Positions 26,341 to 34,609 of a stretch of 37,125 nt of DNA are shown piece by piece. The position numbers were made by a program, and so were the translations under genes. The notes under the pieces are model-generated. The model worked only from the letters and a program-made list of their open reading frames with translations, did not search any database and was not told where the DNA came from. The stretch comes from Oscillospiraceae bacterium (GTDB taxonomy: Bacteria > Bacillota > Clostridia > Christensenellales > Aristaeellaceae): NCBI GenBank assembly GCA_031269355.1, contig JAISZG010000011.1, forward strand, positions 1-37,125, given 5' to 3'. The stretch's first letter is position 1. Each line of letters starts with the position of its first letter.

Positions 26341-26410
26341 GCTTCCGACCGGGGCAGCCTTCGAATATCAGATTTGATATTCCGCAGGGAGGTTTTTCCT
26401 GGTCGGAAGC
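26341..26410 (+). ncRNA. Candidate structured RNA element (three-way junction-like)
   Basis: GCTTCCGACC (26341-26350) pairs perfectly with GGTCGGAAGC (26401-26410). Inside are a second perfect stem, GAATATCA-GATT-TGATATTC (26363-26382), and a short AGG-TTTTT-CCT stem near 26390-26400. That gives a closing helix plus two arms with purine-rich joints. It does not match any riboswitch class I know. It sits 77 bases before the SIMPL gene start (RBS at 26475), with no T-run after the last helix. It could also be a small mobile palindrome. Confidence 0.55.
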
Positions 26411-26486
26411 GTTTATATTGCGGAGGTATTAAAAATATACGAAACCGTCGGATATCTGAACGGCTCGAATTAAAGGAGGGCGACTG

Positions 26487-27248
26487 ATGAATCGCAATTT
26501 TAACGCCACCGACAGACGCATTGGATTTGACGGAATGATTCTGATAATGGCGCTTGCGCTGCTCGCGATTTTATTTATCCCAAGCGTTTGCCGAGCGGAG
26601 GATTCCAACCTTACGGTGTACGGTACGTCGATCGCGACAGTCGTACCTGATTACGCGATGATCGTTACGGGATATGCGGCCGATAATCCGGACGTTCGCG
26701 TCGCCCAGGATGAAACCGCGCAGAATATGGGCGCTATTCTCAGCGCGATTAAGGCGCTTGGCATCGAGGACAAGGATGTCGTCACGACGAATTTATCGGT
26801 TGAAACCATATATAATTACCGGGAAGAGCTTCCGAAAATTTCCGGTTATCGGGTGACGAATAATGTAACCATCATCGTGCGCGATATAACTCAAATTGCG
26901 GACGTCGTTAACGCCGTATTCGAAGCCGGTGCGAATCAGTCCTACGGGTTGACGTTCAGATCGTCAAAGGAAGGCGAGGTATATCGCCAGGCGTTGGCGG
27001 ACGCGATACGCATAGCGAAGGAAAAGGCGGAAATTATGGTAGGCGCGGCGGGACGGACGCTCGGCGATATCGTCGATATCAGCGAAATACAAAATAGTTA
27101 TGTATCCACGCCTATGTATGCGAACAGCCGCGTAATGATGGATCAAGCGGCGGAAGCGAAAGGACTGGGCGATACTATCATGTCCGGCATGCTGGAGATT
27201 TCCGCGAATGTGGAACTCCATTTTGAAATTGGCGAATTGAAGGATTAA
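26487..27248 (+). CDS. SIMPL domain (DUF541) secreted/anchored protein
   Basis: The protein has 253 residues. An N-terminal membrane or signal segment (about 17-36, ending SVCRA-ED) is followed by the SIMPL fold: LTVYGTSIATVVPDYAMIVT, the DETAQNMGAILSAIKALGI helix, VVTTNLSVETIYNYREELPK, a central GYRVTNNVTIIVRDI strand, and AIRIAKEKAEIMVGAAGRTL near the C-terminus. The family (BP26/Omp28-like) is extracellular or periplasmic and oligomeric; its function is unclear. AAAGGAGGGCGACTG precedes the ATG. It follows the sigma/anti-sigma pair on the same strand by 253 bases and may be a regulon member (inference). Confidence 0.9.
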   Translation: MNRNFNATDRRIGFDGMILIMALALLAILFIPSVCRAEDSNLTVYGTSIATVVPDYAMIVTGYAADNPDVRVAQDETAQNMGAILSAIKALGIEDKDVVTTNLSVETIYNYREELPKISGYRVTNNVTIIVRDITQIADVVNAVFEAGANQSYGLTFRSSKEGEVYRQALADAIRIAKEKAEIMVGAAGRTLGDIVDISEIQNSYVSTPMYANSRVMMDQAAEAKGLGDTIMSGMLEISANVELHFEIGELKD

Positions 27249-27270
27249 TGCTGTCCTCGAAGCGTTTGCG

Positions 27271-27305
27271 GCGGCGCGCCGGGTGTGGAAGCCCCGGCGC
27301 GCCGC
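27271..27305. terminator. Strong GC hairpin between convergent genes
   Basis: GCGGCGCGCCGGG (27271-27283) and CCCGGCGCGCCGC (27293-27305) form a perfect 13-bp stem with a 9-nt loop, 22 bases after the SIMPL stop and about 47 before the convergent collagen gene's end. There is no T-run on either side, so it may act as a bidirectional stall or RNA-protecting hairpin. Confidence 0.6.
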
Positions 27306-27351
27306 TTGCTGTCAGCGGTCTATATTTATATAATATATAATTTTATAAATA

Positions 27352-28455
27352 TCAACCGCCAATAAAGAGAAGCTGTATTTCCGCCTCTACGATTTCAACG
27401 CCGCCGTAAGCTTCTCCAAAGCGAACCTTCAGGCCTACCTTGTCGCCTTCCTCAAACCGGATTAGCTTCAGCCCGCTCAGCGTCTTCCAAGAAGCGATTG
27501 CCGCAAGCTTTTCTTTTTCCTCGCCGCCGTCGATATGCGACGCGTGCAGATATAAAGTTGCGGCGCCTATAACCTCGGCCGCGCGTATCTTCCAGTTTAC
27601 AAGATAATACCCGCTATCATATACAAGCACCGCCCCGTCTATGATATCTTTTGCGCTGCCCCCATTATTTTTATGTAATAATATATTTTTAACATTTTGA
27701 TATTCCTGGCCGTCGTTCGAATCGATGGTCAGCCGTTGTTCCGCAGCCTTTCCAACCGTCGATTGATGCGCTGGGCCTGCGGACGCCGCGCAGTTTACGC
27801 ACAGAGGCATGCTTGCCGGGTACTCAGGCGCGGGCGGCCCTGGGGGGCCTTGAGGGCCGGTCGGACCCGCCGGGCCTGCAGGGCCTTGCTCGCCCTGCAA
27901 TCCGCGCTCGCCCTGCAATCCGCGCTCGCCTTGCGGCCCTGCTGGGCCTTGCTCGCCTTGCGGACCCCGTTCTCCGCGCGGCCCCGGCTCACCCGGAAAA
28001 CCTTGCGAGCCGGTGCGCCCTCGCGGTCCGGCAGGCCCGGTAGGGCCGACAAGCCCCGCTTGATATCCGGCGTTCTGAGCGGACGGCGCGCCATACGCGG
28101 CGGACTGCGAGTTCGCGCCGCTAAAGCCCAGCGCCTGCGCCAAATTCTGATATTGCTGCGCGTTTGACGCGGTTGGACCGGCGAGCGTGCTCGCCAAATC
28201 CTCATATCCCAGCGCGCTTAGCGTTTGCTGGAATTCAGCATAGCTCATGTTCCCGGAAAATCCGAGCGCCTGAAGCAAGCCGCTCAGTTCAGCGATTGAA
28301 TCCGCCGTCGCGGTTTCATTTTCAAGCGCCCGCAGCAGGGATACAAGCTGCTGAAAATAACCTGTATTCCAAACCCCGTCGGGCAGCGACGGGATATAAC
28401 TAAGGTTGTTGGCCTCAATTCTGTTTACCGGCCAAGCCAAGCCAAGCCCGTACAT
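27352..28455 (-). CDS. Collagen-like (Gly-X-Y) protein, possible spore or surface filament
   Basis: The protein has 367 residues. The N-terminus (1-~135) is a non-repetitive domain ([20 protein letters not shown]) with Leu-rich helices that repeat ALGFSG. A perfect Gly-X-Y tract runs about 137-210 ([20 protein letters not shown] and onward, with [12 protein letters not shown] repeats). A ~155-residue C-terminal domain begins near [14 protein letters not shown], probably a trimerising globular head. There is no signal peptide or LPXTG motif, as is common for exosporium-type collagen proteins of spore formers, which are assembled from the mother cell (inference). GGGAGGTGTTCAT precedes the ATG. 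It lies 125 bases downstream of the cupin gene. Confidence 0.88.
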   Translation of the reverse strand: MYGLGLAWPVNRIEANNLSYIPSLPDGVWNTGYFQQLVSLLRALENETATADSIAELSGLLQALGFSGNMSYAEFQQTLSALGYEDLASTLAGPTASNAQQYQNLAQALGFSGANSQSAAYGAPSAQNAGYQAGLVGPTGPAGPRGRTGSQGFPGEPGPRGERGPQGEQGPAGPQGERGLQGERGLQGEQGPAGPAGPTGPQGPPGPPAPEYPASMPLCVNCAASAGPAHQSTVGKAAEQRLTIDSNDGQEYQNVKNILLHKNNGGSAKDIIDGAVLVYDSGYYLVNWKIRAAEVIGAATLYLHASHIDGGEEKEKLAAIASWKTLSGLKLIRFEEGDKVGLKVRFGEAYGGVEIVEAEIQLLFIGG

Positions 28456-28580
28456 ATGAACACCTCCCGCTCCTTTGGAACTATGCTGATACTAACGGCA
28501 CAGTTGTCGTTTTCGCGTAACCGTATGATGCAACTTATGCTAAACGACTTATCCAAGTTCGCGGCAAAGGAGGTGGTTAG

Positions 28581-28925
28581 TCACATAATGAAATCTTTTC
28601 GCATCGGATTAAAGCAGTCAAGCACTATGCCGGCTTCCAGACACACGCACCCGTGCGGCACGCCGTTTTGCTTTAGCATTGTGTCGCCCGCGCGCACGAT
28701 ATGCTTTTCCTCGCCTATGGTAAACTCAAACTCCCCGGAAACTATATACGTAATCTGCGTGTGAGGATGGCTGTGCATCGCGCCGACCGCGCCTTTTTCA
28801 AAATGGTTCGCTACGCACATCATCTCGTCCGCGTACGCGAGCACCTGCCGCTCCACCCCCTCGCCCGCCCGCTCGCGATCAATGTCGTTTCCAAATACCC
28901 AACGCGCGCCTTTTATCGTTTTCAT
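28581..28925 (-). CDS. Small cupin-domain protein
   Basis: The protein has 114 residues and is a single cupin barrel. Motif 1 is GAMHSHPHTQITYIVSGEFE with two His ligands; a Gln replaces the usual Glu ligand. Motif 2 is GDTMLKQNGVPHG with the final His. It likely binds a divalent metal and could be a small sugar isomerase/lyase-like or ligand-binding cupin, such as the pectin-degradation or uronate cupins; the substrate is unknown. GAGGAGCCGAA sets the ATG at 28925 although the frame is open 21 bases upstream. It follows the 1173-residue LamG gene by 50 bases on the same strand, suggesting co-transcription and a role in the same carbohydrate process. Confidence 0.85.
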   Translation of the reverse strand: MKTIKGARWVFGNDIDRERAGEGVERQVLAYADEMMCVANHFEKGAVGAMHSHPHTQITYIVSGEFEFTIGEEKHIVRAGDTMLKQNGVPHGCVCLEAGIVLDCFNPMRKDFIM

Positions 28926-28975
28926 TTCGGCTCCTCTTTTCTTCACTATTTTTTATAATATTTATTATATATTAT

Positions 28976-31900
28976 TTATCTGCGCGGAGGCGGCGGCACG
29001 ACCGCGATATTGTTTGATTTGGATGTTTCGAGCAGCGAATGGTCGGGATCGATTTCAACCGTCCAGCCGGAACCGCCCCTAAGCTTATGCGCGGGGAATA
29101 TCACCTCCCATACGACGGGGGTCAGGCGCGTCGGCGCATCAAGCGCGGGTATAATCTCCCGCGCGATTATTCGCCCGGCGGCATCCTTCAGCGCGATATC
29201 CGTTTCAGCGCTCGGAGCGCCGCCGATAGAATGAACGCGTACGTTCATGCCGTGCGGCCAATGCGTTATGTCCTCCCGCGTAATAGCCAAATCGCACCGC
29301 CGCCAATATGGAACCGACGGCTCAACAAGCCGCATCGACACCTCCGACAAACCCGGCGGAAACGACAGCGCGGCGGGAGCGTCCATCTCGAACAGCGCGT
29401 CCGCCGAATAGGCGCCATGCTCGACGCGCCAACGCCCGGGCGTAATCTCCTCGCCGAACAAGTGCGCGTTCAGCGGGGCTTGCGTAAGGTTGAAGGCCTG
29501 GAATACCAGCCTATCGTCGGCTGATTCTTTGAAAAGCACCGCGATATTAAGCGCGTCCAGTCTACCGGGGAAACGCCAGCTTACACGGTTCGTCGGATAT
29601 ACGCAGGCGTCGCGGATGTGCGCGGCTCCGCCAAGGCGATCGCGCTGCAGATCGAGGGTGTTCACGTAAACGCGATCGATCCACGGAGAACCCTCGGTCA
29701 TATAAAACATCCGCATGCGCATCCAGTCGTTATTTTCCAGATATCGCGCCGCGACGGCTTCCACGCGCTCGTCGGGCGGATCGGCGAACGCGCCTTCCTT
29801 TGGAACCGCCGCCAGATATCGCGCGTCGCCCGTGAATCTGTACGCGGTATATGGCATCAGATAAGGCACTCCGCGCCGCAGTTTGGAACGCTCGCGGTAC
29901 ATCTCGAAGCTATCATCGAAACGGATATATCCATATGGAATACCGGTTTCGGAATCAATATGTTTCATAAGAGTATCCGTAAGCTCCAGCCAAACGGACA
30001 GCGCGTCCGGCGCGCCGTTATGGCGTATAAGCTGCGCGACGGGCGATATGGTAAGCGGGCTGAAATTCCATTGCATATTCCACGGCGCTTCCCGCGCCTG
30101 CCGCGAGCCGCTGTAATAGGAGGATCGAAACAGCCGCTCGCCCTTTGAATTGACGCCGGTAAGCCAGCGCATGGAGCGCGCCGTTTCCATCGCGCGCTCC
30201 AGCAGCTTTGGATTCGCGCGGTCGACCGATATGGCCGCGCCAAGCGCGATTAGCCCTTCCTCTGCGGAGTGAAGCTCGTCCGCCTGAATCGACGGCAGCC
30301 CGTTCGTGAACATGCCCTGATTATAGAACGCGTCCAGGCAGCGGAACAGGCTCGCCGTCACGTCGCGGGCGTCGCAGCCAAGCGCGGCAAGCGCGCTCCA
30401 TACGGCCATGAAATCACCGTCGTCCGACAGCCCGCCGCCAAACTCGCCGTCGTCAATCTGCCGCTCGTCTATATAAAATCGCACTACCTTATGGAGCAGC
30501 CGCAGCGCTTCCGTTTGCTCGAACGCCCACGTGGGCACGCCCGCCGCAGGCTCGATTCGCGGAAGTTCGGGTTTATATGAAAACGGGCAGCCGGGCAGCT
30601 CCGGCATTTGAAGATCGATACGGCGCTTGATTAGCTTTTCATAATAATAATACGAGCCGGGAATATGCGCGGGATCGACGCGCATCAAATCCAGTATATC
30701 AATATAGAATCGGCGGAACAGACCATATCTAAGGTCGTCCGGGTTTTCCTCCACCAGGTGCGCGTAATTATCCCGCGCCTGGGTGAAGCGGTCGAGCGAG
30801 TGCTCGGCCTTCGCGTCCGCCCGCGATTTGAGTACGAGCGACGCGGCAAGTCCGTTCCAAAACGATTCCGGAGGATCGTCGGAGAGCGCCAGCGTAATCC
30901 AAACGGGTTTGCCGTCCGGCATTACTCTGTCGCGAGTGTCAAAGAATATCCGCTGGTCGGATCGACCGTCCCACGCAAAGCTGAAATGCGCGAGCGCGCG
31001 ATCCGGCCACAGCGGATCGTGTATGCGCACAGCGCACGCGATCGGGCGATTCAATTCGGTTTTGGGCAGCCGCAGCGCGACACCGTCCAGGCTGGGCAGC
31101 CTGTTTAAGGCTTCCGGATCGGTCGGTATAATCGCATAATGGCGCGTCGGGAACCCAAACCCGCGCGCCTCCGGAAGGTGCCGCAGTCGCACATATTCCT
31201 GCAATTCAGCTATTTCACGCGAATCGGATATAGAATAATAACCATCCAGCCGAACCATATCCGCCCTCTCTCCGAGCGGCGGCGGCGAGGCCGTAACATA
31301 AAATGCGGAGATATCGCCTATCGGCTCCTCCGGGCGATCTGAGACGAACAATAATACGTCGTTTTGACGGGCGGCGAATCGATGCGCTGTGCGCTCCGGC
31401 GCGCCCGCAATATCGCCCGTCCGTTGAAACAGAGGTTCTTTTTGTTGATACGATTCCATTGAACCGGTCGCGGAACCCGCAATTTCGATATGATTATAGG
31501 GCTCGTTCGGCATGCGAAGCTGAAGCGATCTTCCCGAGAGGGTGTAGCAATCCCAATCCGGCAGCTGGAAATAATCATTGCGCCCTTTCAGCCGGGATCG
31601 ATTATAAACCCCCGGCCAGGTCGTCTCGCGGATTCCGTCCAGCGCCTTCCAGTACCAGCGCTTCAGATCGTACGCGTCGTGAACTTCAACCTTCCGCACG
31701 ATAGCATCGGGGGCGAGCGCGGGCGGGTACGCTCCGGTATCGCGCCAGCCCGTACGCGTTTTCCATATCGCCGCCCATCGCGGATCGCGCAGCCGTACGT
31801 TGTTGGGCTTCAAATCGTCCGCGACTTGCTGCGGCGCGCGGCCGTTCGCAAGCGCTGCTATGGACTCGTCGGGAAGCATACGGTCGTATATCGATATATC

Positions 31901-32497
31901 GCGCACGTCTCCGCCGCGAATAAAGTTATACTCGCTTTGTATCTGCCAGTGGGATAATATGCGGCTGTGCGGTCCAAAGCATGACAGGCCCGCGTCGTAT
32001 ACGGCGGGCCGAACCTCGTCCGCCGCGTATTTCCCATCGATATATAGGCGAATTCCCCAGCCTTCGTCCCACGCGACGGCGATATGAGTCCATCGCGCCG
32101 GTTCGGGAAACGGCTGAACCGGGGCGTCGACGCGCGCGCGGCTAAGATTTATATCGGAGACGAACGCCTCAAAGCCCTCGCCGTTGTAATCGACGCGCAG
32201 GAAACACGCGTCCCAGCTTGTGTGATCCGAGTAGCCGACCCGGAAGATCGGGAACGGCGTAGGTCCGACGGCATAGCGAGATCGCCAGAAAAACGATAGC
32301 GTGCCGCGCGCGGCGTATACGTTTCCAGGCGCTGAGTATGCGAACTTCTGGAAATCGCGGCACTCGAAATACGGCGCGCCGGTCGCGTCCTTTTTGAGAA
32401 GAACGTCCTCCGCGAATATAGGGTCGGCGTCCCCGCTGGCGCATTCCGCGCGGAACGTTTCGGCGGAGGCGTGGAATAGCAAAGGAGAATTTGGCAC
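28976..32497 (-). CDS. Large LamG / alpha-toroid / CARDB-like multidomain protein, predicted carbohydrate-active, unknown
   Basis: The protein has 1173 residues and no signal peptide. Residues 1-~230 form a LamG/concanavalin-like jelly roll (RGTLSFFWRSRY, WTHIAVAWDEGWGIRLYIDG, VRDISIYDRMLPDESIAAL). The middle (about 400-600) carries beta-rich modules (HFSFAWDGRSDQRIFFDTRD). Around 655-900 lies an alpha/alpha-toroid-like region with acidic motifs: GEFGGGLSDDGDFMAVWSAL near 683-703 and ADELHSAEEG near 738-747. The C-terminal ~85 residues resemble a CARDB/beta-sandwich (INIHSIGGAPSAE-like, ETSKSNNIAVV). The layout suggests an intracellular glycoside hydrolase or polysaccharide lyase without a family I can name. 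The start is a GTG with GGAAGGG 12 bases upstream; ATG codons nearby are out of frame. It diverges from the sugar kinase/SIS pair and precedes a cupin. Confidence 0.85.
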   Translation of the reverse strand: MPNSPLLFHASAETFRAECASGDADPIFAEDVLLKKDATGAPYFECRDFQKFAYSAPGNVYAARGTLSFFWRSRYAVGPTPFPIFRVGYSDHTSWDACFLRVDYNGEGFEAFVSDINLSRARVDAPVQPFPEPARWTHIAVAWDEGWGIRLYIDGKYAADEVRPAVYDAGLSCFGPHSRILSHWQIQSEYNFIRGGDVRDISIYDRMLPDESIAALANGRAPQQVADDLKPNNVRLRDPRWAAIWKTRTGWRDTGAYPPALAPDAIVRKVEVHDAYDLKRWYWKALDGIRETTWPGVYNRSRLKGRNDYFQLPDWDCYTLSGRSLQLRMPNEPYNHIEIAGSATGSMESYQQKEPLFQRTGDIAGAPERTAHRFAARQNDVLLFVSDRPEEPIGDISAFYVTASPPPLGERADMVRLDGYYSISDSREIAELQEYVRLRHLPEARGFGFPTRHYAIIPTDPEALNRLPSLDGVALRLPKTELNRPIACAVRIHDPLWPDRALAHFSFAWDGRSDQRIFFDTRDRVMPDGKPVWITLALSDDPPESFWNGLAASLVLKSRADAKAEHSLDRFTQARDNYAHLVEENPDDLRYGLFRRFYIDILDLMRVDPAHIPGSYYYYEKLIKRRIDLQMPELPGCPFSYKPELPRIEPAAGVPTWAFEQTEALRLLHKVVRFYIDERQIDDGEFGGGLSDDGDFMAVWSALAALGCDARDVTASLFRCLDAFYNQGMFTNGLPSIQADELHSAEEGLIALGAAISVDRANPKLLERAMETARSMRWLTGVNSKGERLFRSSYYSGSRQAREAPWNMQWNFSPLTISPVAQLIRHNGAPDALSVWLELTDTLMKHIDSETGIPYGYIRFDDSFEMYRERSKLRRGVPYLMPYTAYRFTGDARYLAAVPKEGAFADPPDERVEAVAARYLENNDWMRMRMFYMTEGSPWIDRVYVNTLDLQRDRLGGAAHIRDACVYPTNRVSWRFPGRLDALNIAVLFKESADDRLVFQAFNLTQAPLNAHLFGEEITPGRWRVEHGAYSADALFEMDAPAALSFPPGLSEVSMRLVEPSVPYWRRCDLAITREDITHWPHGMNVRVHSIGGAPSAETDIALKDAAGRIIAREIIPALDAPTRLTPVVWEVIFPAHKLRGGSGWTVEIDPDHSLLETSKSNNIAVVPPPPRR

Positions 32498-32779
32498 GGC
32501 ATCATCGATCCCTTCCGGCGTTACTCATACTATTTATTTTTATAATTGTACCATAGCGCGCCGCCGGATTGCAATTTCGCGCGCCTGGAAATAATATATA
32601 TAATCATAAATTAATGATCGGCACGCGGCGCGATCCGCCATAATATTATTCCCGCGCAATTTTCATTTTTTAATTTTAAAAAGGTATTTTAAAATACACT
32701 GTCGAAATATTAACCGGATTAATCTTCGAGAATAAGAATATATAAATATAATTTATTAATATCCTGAAAGGATTAACGT
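32498..32779. promoter_or_regulatory. AT-rich divergent regulatory region of the LamG and kinase loci
   Basis: 282 bases between divergent start codons. The part 32640-32760 is very AT-rich for this genome (TATAAATATAATTTATTAAT at 32740-32759), which suggests one or two promoters. No clear -35/-10 pair or operator can be assigned by eye. GAAAGGATTAACGT is the kinase RBS. Confidence 0.5.
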
Positions 32780-33760
32780 ATGCCCACCGATATTATCATA
32801 GGCGTTGATTGCGGAGGCACGCGTACCAGCGCGGCGGCCGTTCGGGCGGATGGCGTTCTGCTCGGACGCTGCGAGGGCGCAGGAGCGAATTTCAACAATA
32901 TCGGCATAAACGCGGCGAGGGATAATGTATTTAATATAATAACAAACCTGCTCAAGCTCTGCGGCGCGGACGGTTACCGCGTTCTCGTATTGGGCATGTC
33001 CGCGCTCGATGCGCCTGCGGACGAGGAAACGGCGCGCCGGTTCGCGGGCGAACTGTTCGATCCGACCAGGCTGCGCATGGTAAGCGACGCGACGATAGCG
33101 ATGAGCGGCGCTACCCTTGGGCAACCCGGCATGGTGATTATATGCGGCACCGGATCGATGATGATGCTTCTAGACGGCGGCGGAAGGGAGCACGTCGCGC
33201 TCGGTTGGGGGATAATCCCAGGCGATCCCGGCGGCAGTTATACGCTAGCCGTTCAGGGAGTGCGCGCCGCGATAGACGCGTGGGAAGGCGTCGGAGCGAG
33301 CACCGCCCTGACGGAAGCTTGCATGAGTTTTTTTGATATTAAAACCCCTCGCGCCCTTATCGGCCGCCTCTATTCGCCCGGCGTTACGCCCGGCAGCCTA
33401 GCGGACTTCGCGCGATTTGTATTGGACGCCGCGCGGGATGGAGATAAGGCCGCCGCGAATATCGTATACGGAAATTTGAGGGCGGTGGCGGAAAAGGCCG
33501 CTATGCTGATCGGAGAGCATCCGGAGGCACGAACGGTAGCGCTGGTCGGCGGAGTATTCGATCACAACAAATGGGCGCGCGATTGGTTCAAAAACGAATT
33601 GCTTGACCGCGTACCGAACTTGCTGATAGGTCCCCCAGAATTCCCACCGGAAATAGGCGCCGCGCTGATTGGCTTAAAAAGTACGCGATCCGACGCGGCG
33701 TGTATTTCGATGGATGAAATTATTATAAATATAAAGAAGTCAATAAATAATAAAAATTGA
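32780..33760 (+). CDS. BadF/BadG-type ATPase, N-acetylglucosamine kinase-like
   Basis: The protein has 326 residues with an actin-like ATPase fold. Motifs are GVDCGGTRTSAAAV (phosphate 1), VSDATIAMSGATLGQPGMVI then CGTGSMMML (phosphate 2), GWGIIPGDPGGSYTLAVQGV (the GlcNAc-kinase-like GDxGSxY segment), and VALVGGVFDHN (adenosine loop). It should phosphorylate an amino sugar such as GlcNAc in the cytoplasm; an exact substrate cannot be given. It shares an operon with the SIS protein, whose start is 14 bases after this stop. A kinase plus SIS isomerase/etherase-type pair is typical of N-acetylhexosamine or MurNAc use. The C-terminus is Lys/Asn-rich (IINIKKSINNKN). Confidence 0.92.
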   Translation: MPTDIIIGVDCGGTRTSAAAVRADGVLLGRCEGAGANFNNIGINAARDNVFNIITNLLKLCGADGYRVLVLGMSALDAPADEETARRFAGELFDPTRLRMVSDATIAMSGATLGQPGMVIICGTGSMMMLLDGGGREHVALGWGIIPGDPGGSYTLAVQGVRAAIDAWEGVGASTALTEACMSFFDIKTPRALIGRLYSPGVTPGSLADFARFVLDAARDGDKAAANIVYGNLRAVAEKAAMLIGEHPEARTVALVGGVFDHNKWARDWFKNELLDRVPNLLIGPPEFPPEIGAALIGLKSTRSDAACISMDEIIINIKKSINNKN

Positions 33761-33774
33761 GGGAGAATATATTT

Positions 33775-34509
33775 ATGAACGCGTTGAATCAATATTGCGC
33801 CCGCGCCGCGGCGATGCTGGACGAAGCGTTCTCCAAGCAATACGACGCGCTTGAAACGGCTGCGCGCGCAATATTTACATCGCTTAAAAACGGCGGCATG
33901 GTTTATACGTTTGGAACCGGTCACGCGCATTTGCTTTCCGAGGAAATATTCTACCGAGCGGGAGGGCTTGCGCGGGTGTGCCCCATATTGGACGAGAGGT
34001 TGATGCTTCATCTGTCGGCCAGCGAAAGCACAAATTGGGAACGCGAGCCCGGCGTGGCCGACGCGCTGCTGGCGCGGTATCCCGTGCGTGCCGACGACGT
34101 TTTGATAGTCGCGTCGAATTCGGGAAGGAACGCCGCGCCGGTCGAACTGGCCGCGCTCGCGAAGCAAAAGGGCGCGTTCGTTATCGCGCTCACCAGCCTT
34201 TCGCATTCGCGCGCCGCAGCGCCGCGCAACACTTTAAACAAGCGGCTGTTTGAAACGGCCGATTTGGCGCTGGATAACATGGGCGTTCCCGGAGACGCCG
34301 CGCTGCCCTCCGCGCGCGGCGGAGCCGTCGGCGCTACGTCGACAGTCGTAGGCGCAGCGCTGCTGCAGGCTATAGTCTGCCGGGTAGAGCAGCTTTCGTC
34401 AGAGGAAAATGCCGAGATCGAGTTCTACGTTTCAAGCAATATAGAGGGCGGCGACGAAATAAACAGTCGATTGATAAATAAATATAAAAATGAAATAAAG
34501 CATTTATAA
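33775..34509 (+). CDS. SIS-domain sugar-phosphate protein (UPF0309-like)
   Basis: The protein has about 244 residues. The SIS fold carries VYTFGTGHAHLLSEEIFYRA (phosphate-binding loop and first signature), LIVASNSGRNAAPVELA (the second, Ser-Asn-Ser-Gly), and GDAALPSARGGAVGATSTVV near the C-terminus, as in UPF0309 and related sugar isomerase/etherase-like proteins. It likely binds a phosphorylated amino sugar made by the kinase. GAGGGAGAATATATTT precedes the ATG at 33775. The frame's earlier TTG (33757) overlaps the kinase stop and has no RBS. Beyond the stop lies an AT-rich spacer leading to an independent gene. Confidence 0.9.
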   Translation: MNALNQYCARAAAMLDEAFSKQYDALETAARAIFTSLKNGGMVYTFGTGHAHLLSEEIFYRAGGLARVCPILDERLMLHLSASESTNWEREPGVADALLARYPVRADDVLIVASNSGRNAAPVELAALAKQKGAFVIALTSLSHSRAAAPRNTLNKRLFETADLALDNMGVPGDAALPSARGGAVGATSTVVGAALLQAIVCRVEQLSSEENAEIEFYVSSNIEGGDEINSRLINKYKNEIKHL

Positions 34510-34522
34510 TATATCCATGTAG

Positions 34523-34551
34523 TTGACATATACATATATCCTCCGCTATCA
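34523..34551 (+). promoter_or_regulatory. Possible promoter of the CnaB-like protein gene
   Basis: TTGACA (34523-34528) with CTATCA after 17 bases is a fair -35 but a poor -10. A TATTATAGAAT stretch at 34578-34588 could be the -10 of a different sigma factor, for example a sporulation sigma. The exact start is unresolved. Confidence 0.4.
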
Positions 34552-34609
34552 CGCGGCAAAGCCGTTCGCATAGTTTATATTATAGAATCAATGCAACGGA
34601 GGGTCTGTT

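Noticed and set aside
32149-32505. Alternative minus-strand frame with two ATG codons closer to the RBS of the LamG gene
   Set aside because: Low-complexity Arg/Ser-rich and ends after 118 codons; the GTG frame continues as the 1173-residue protein with recognisable domains.
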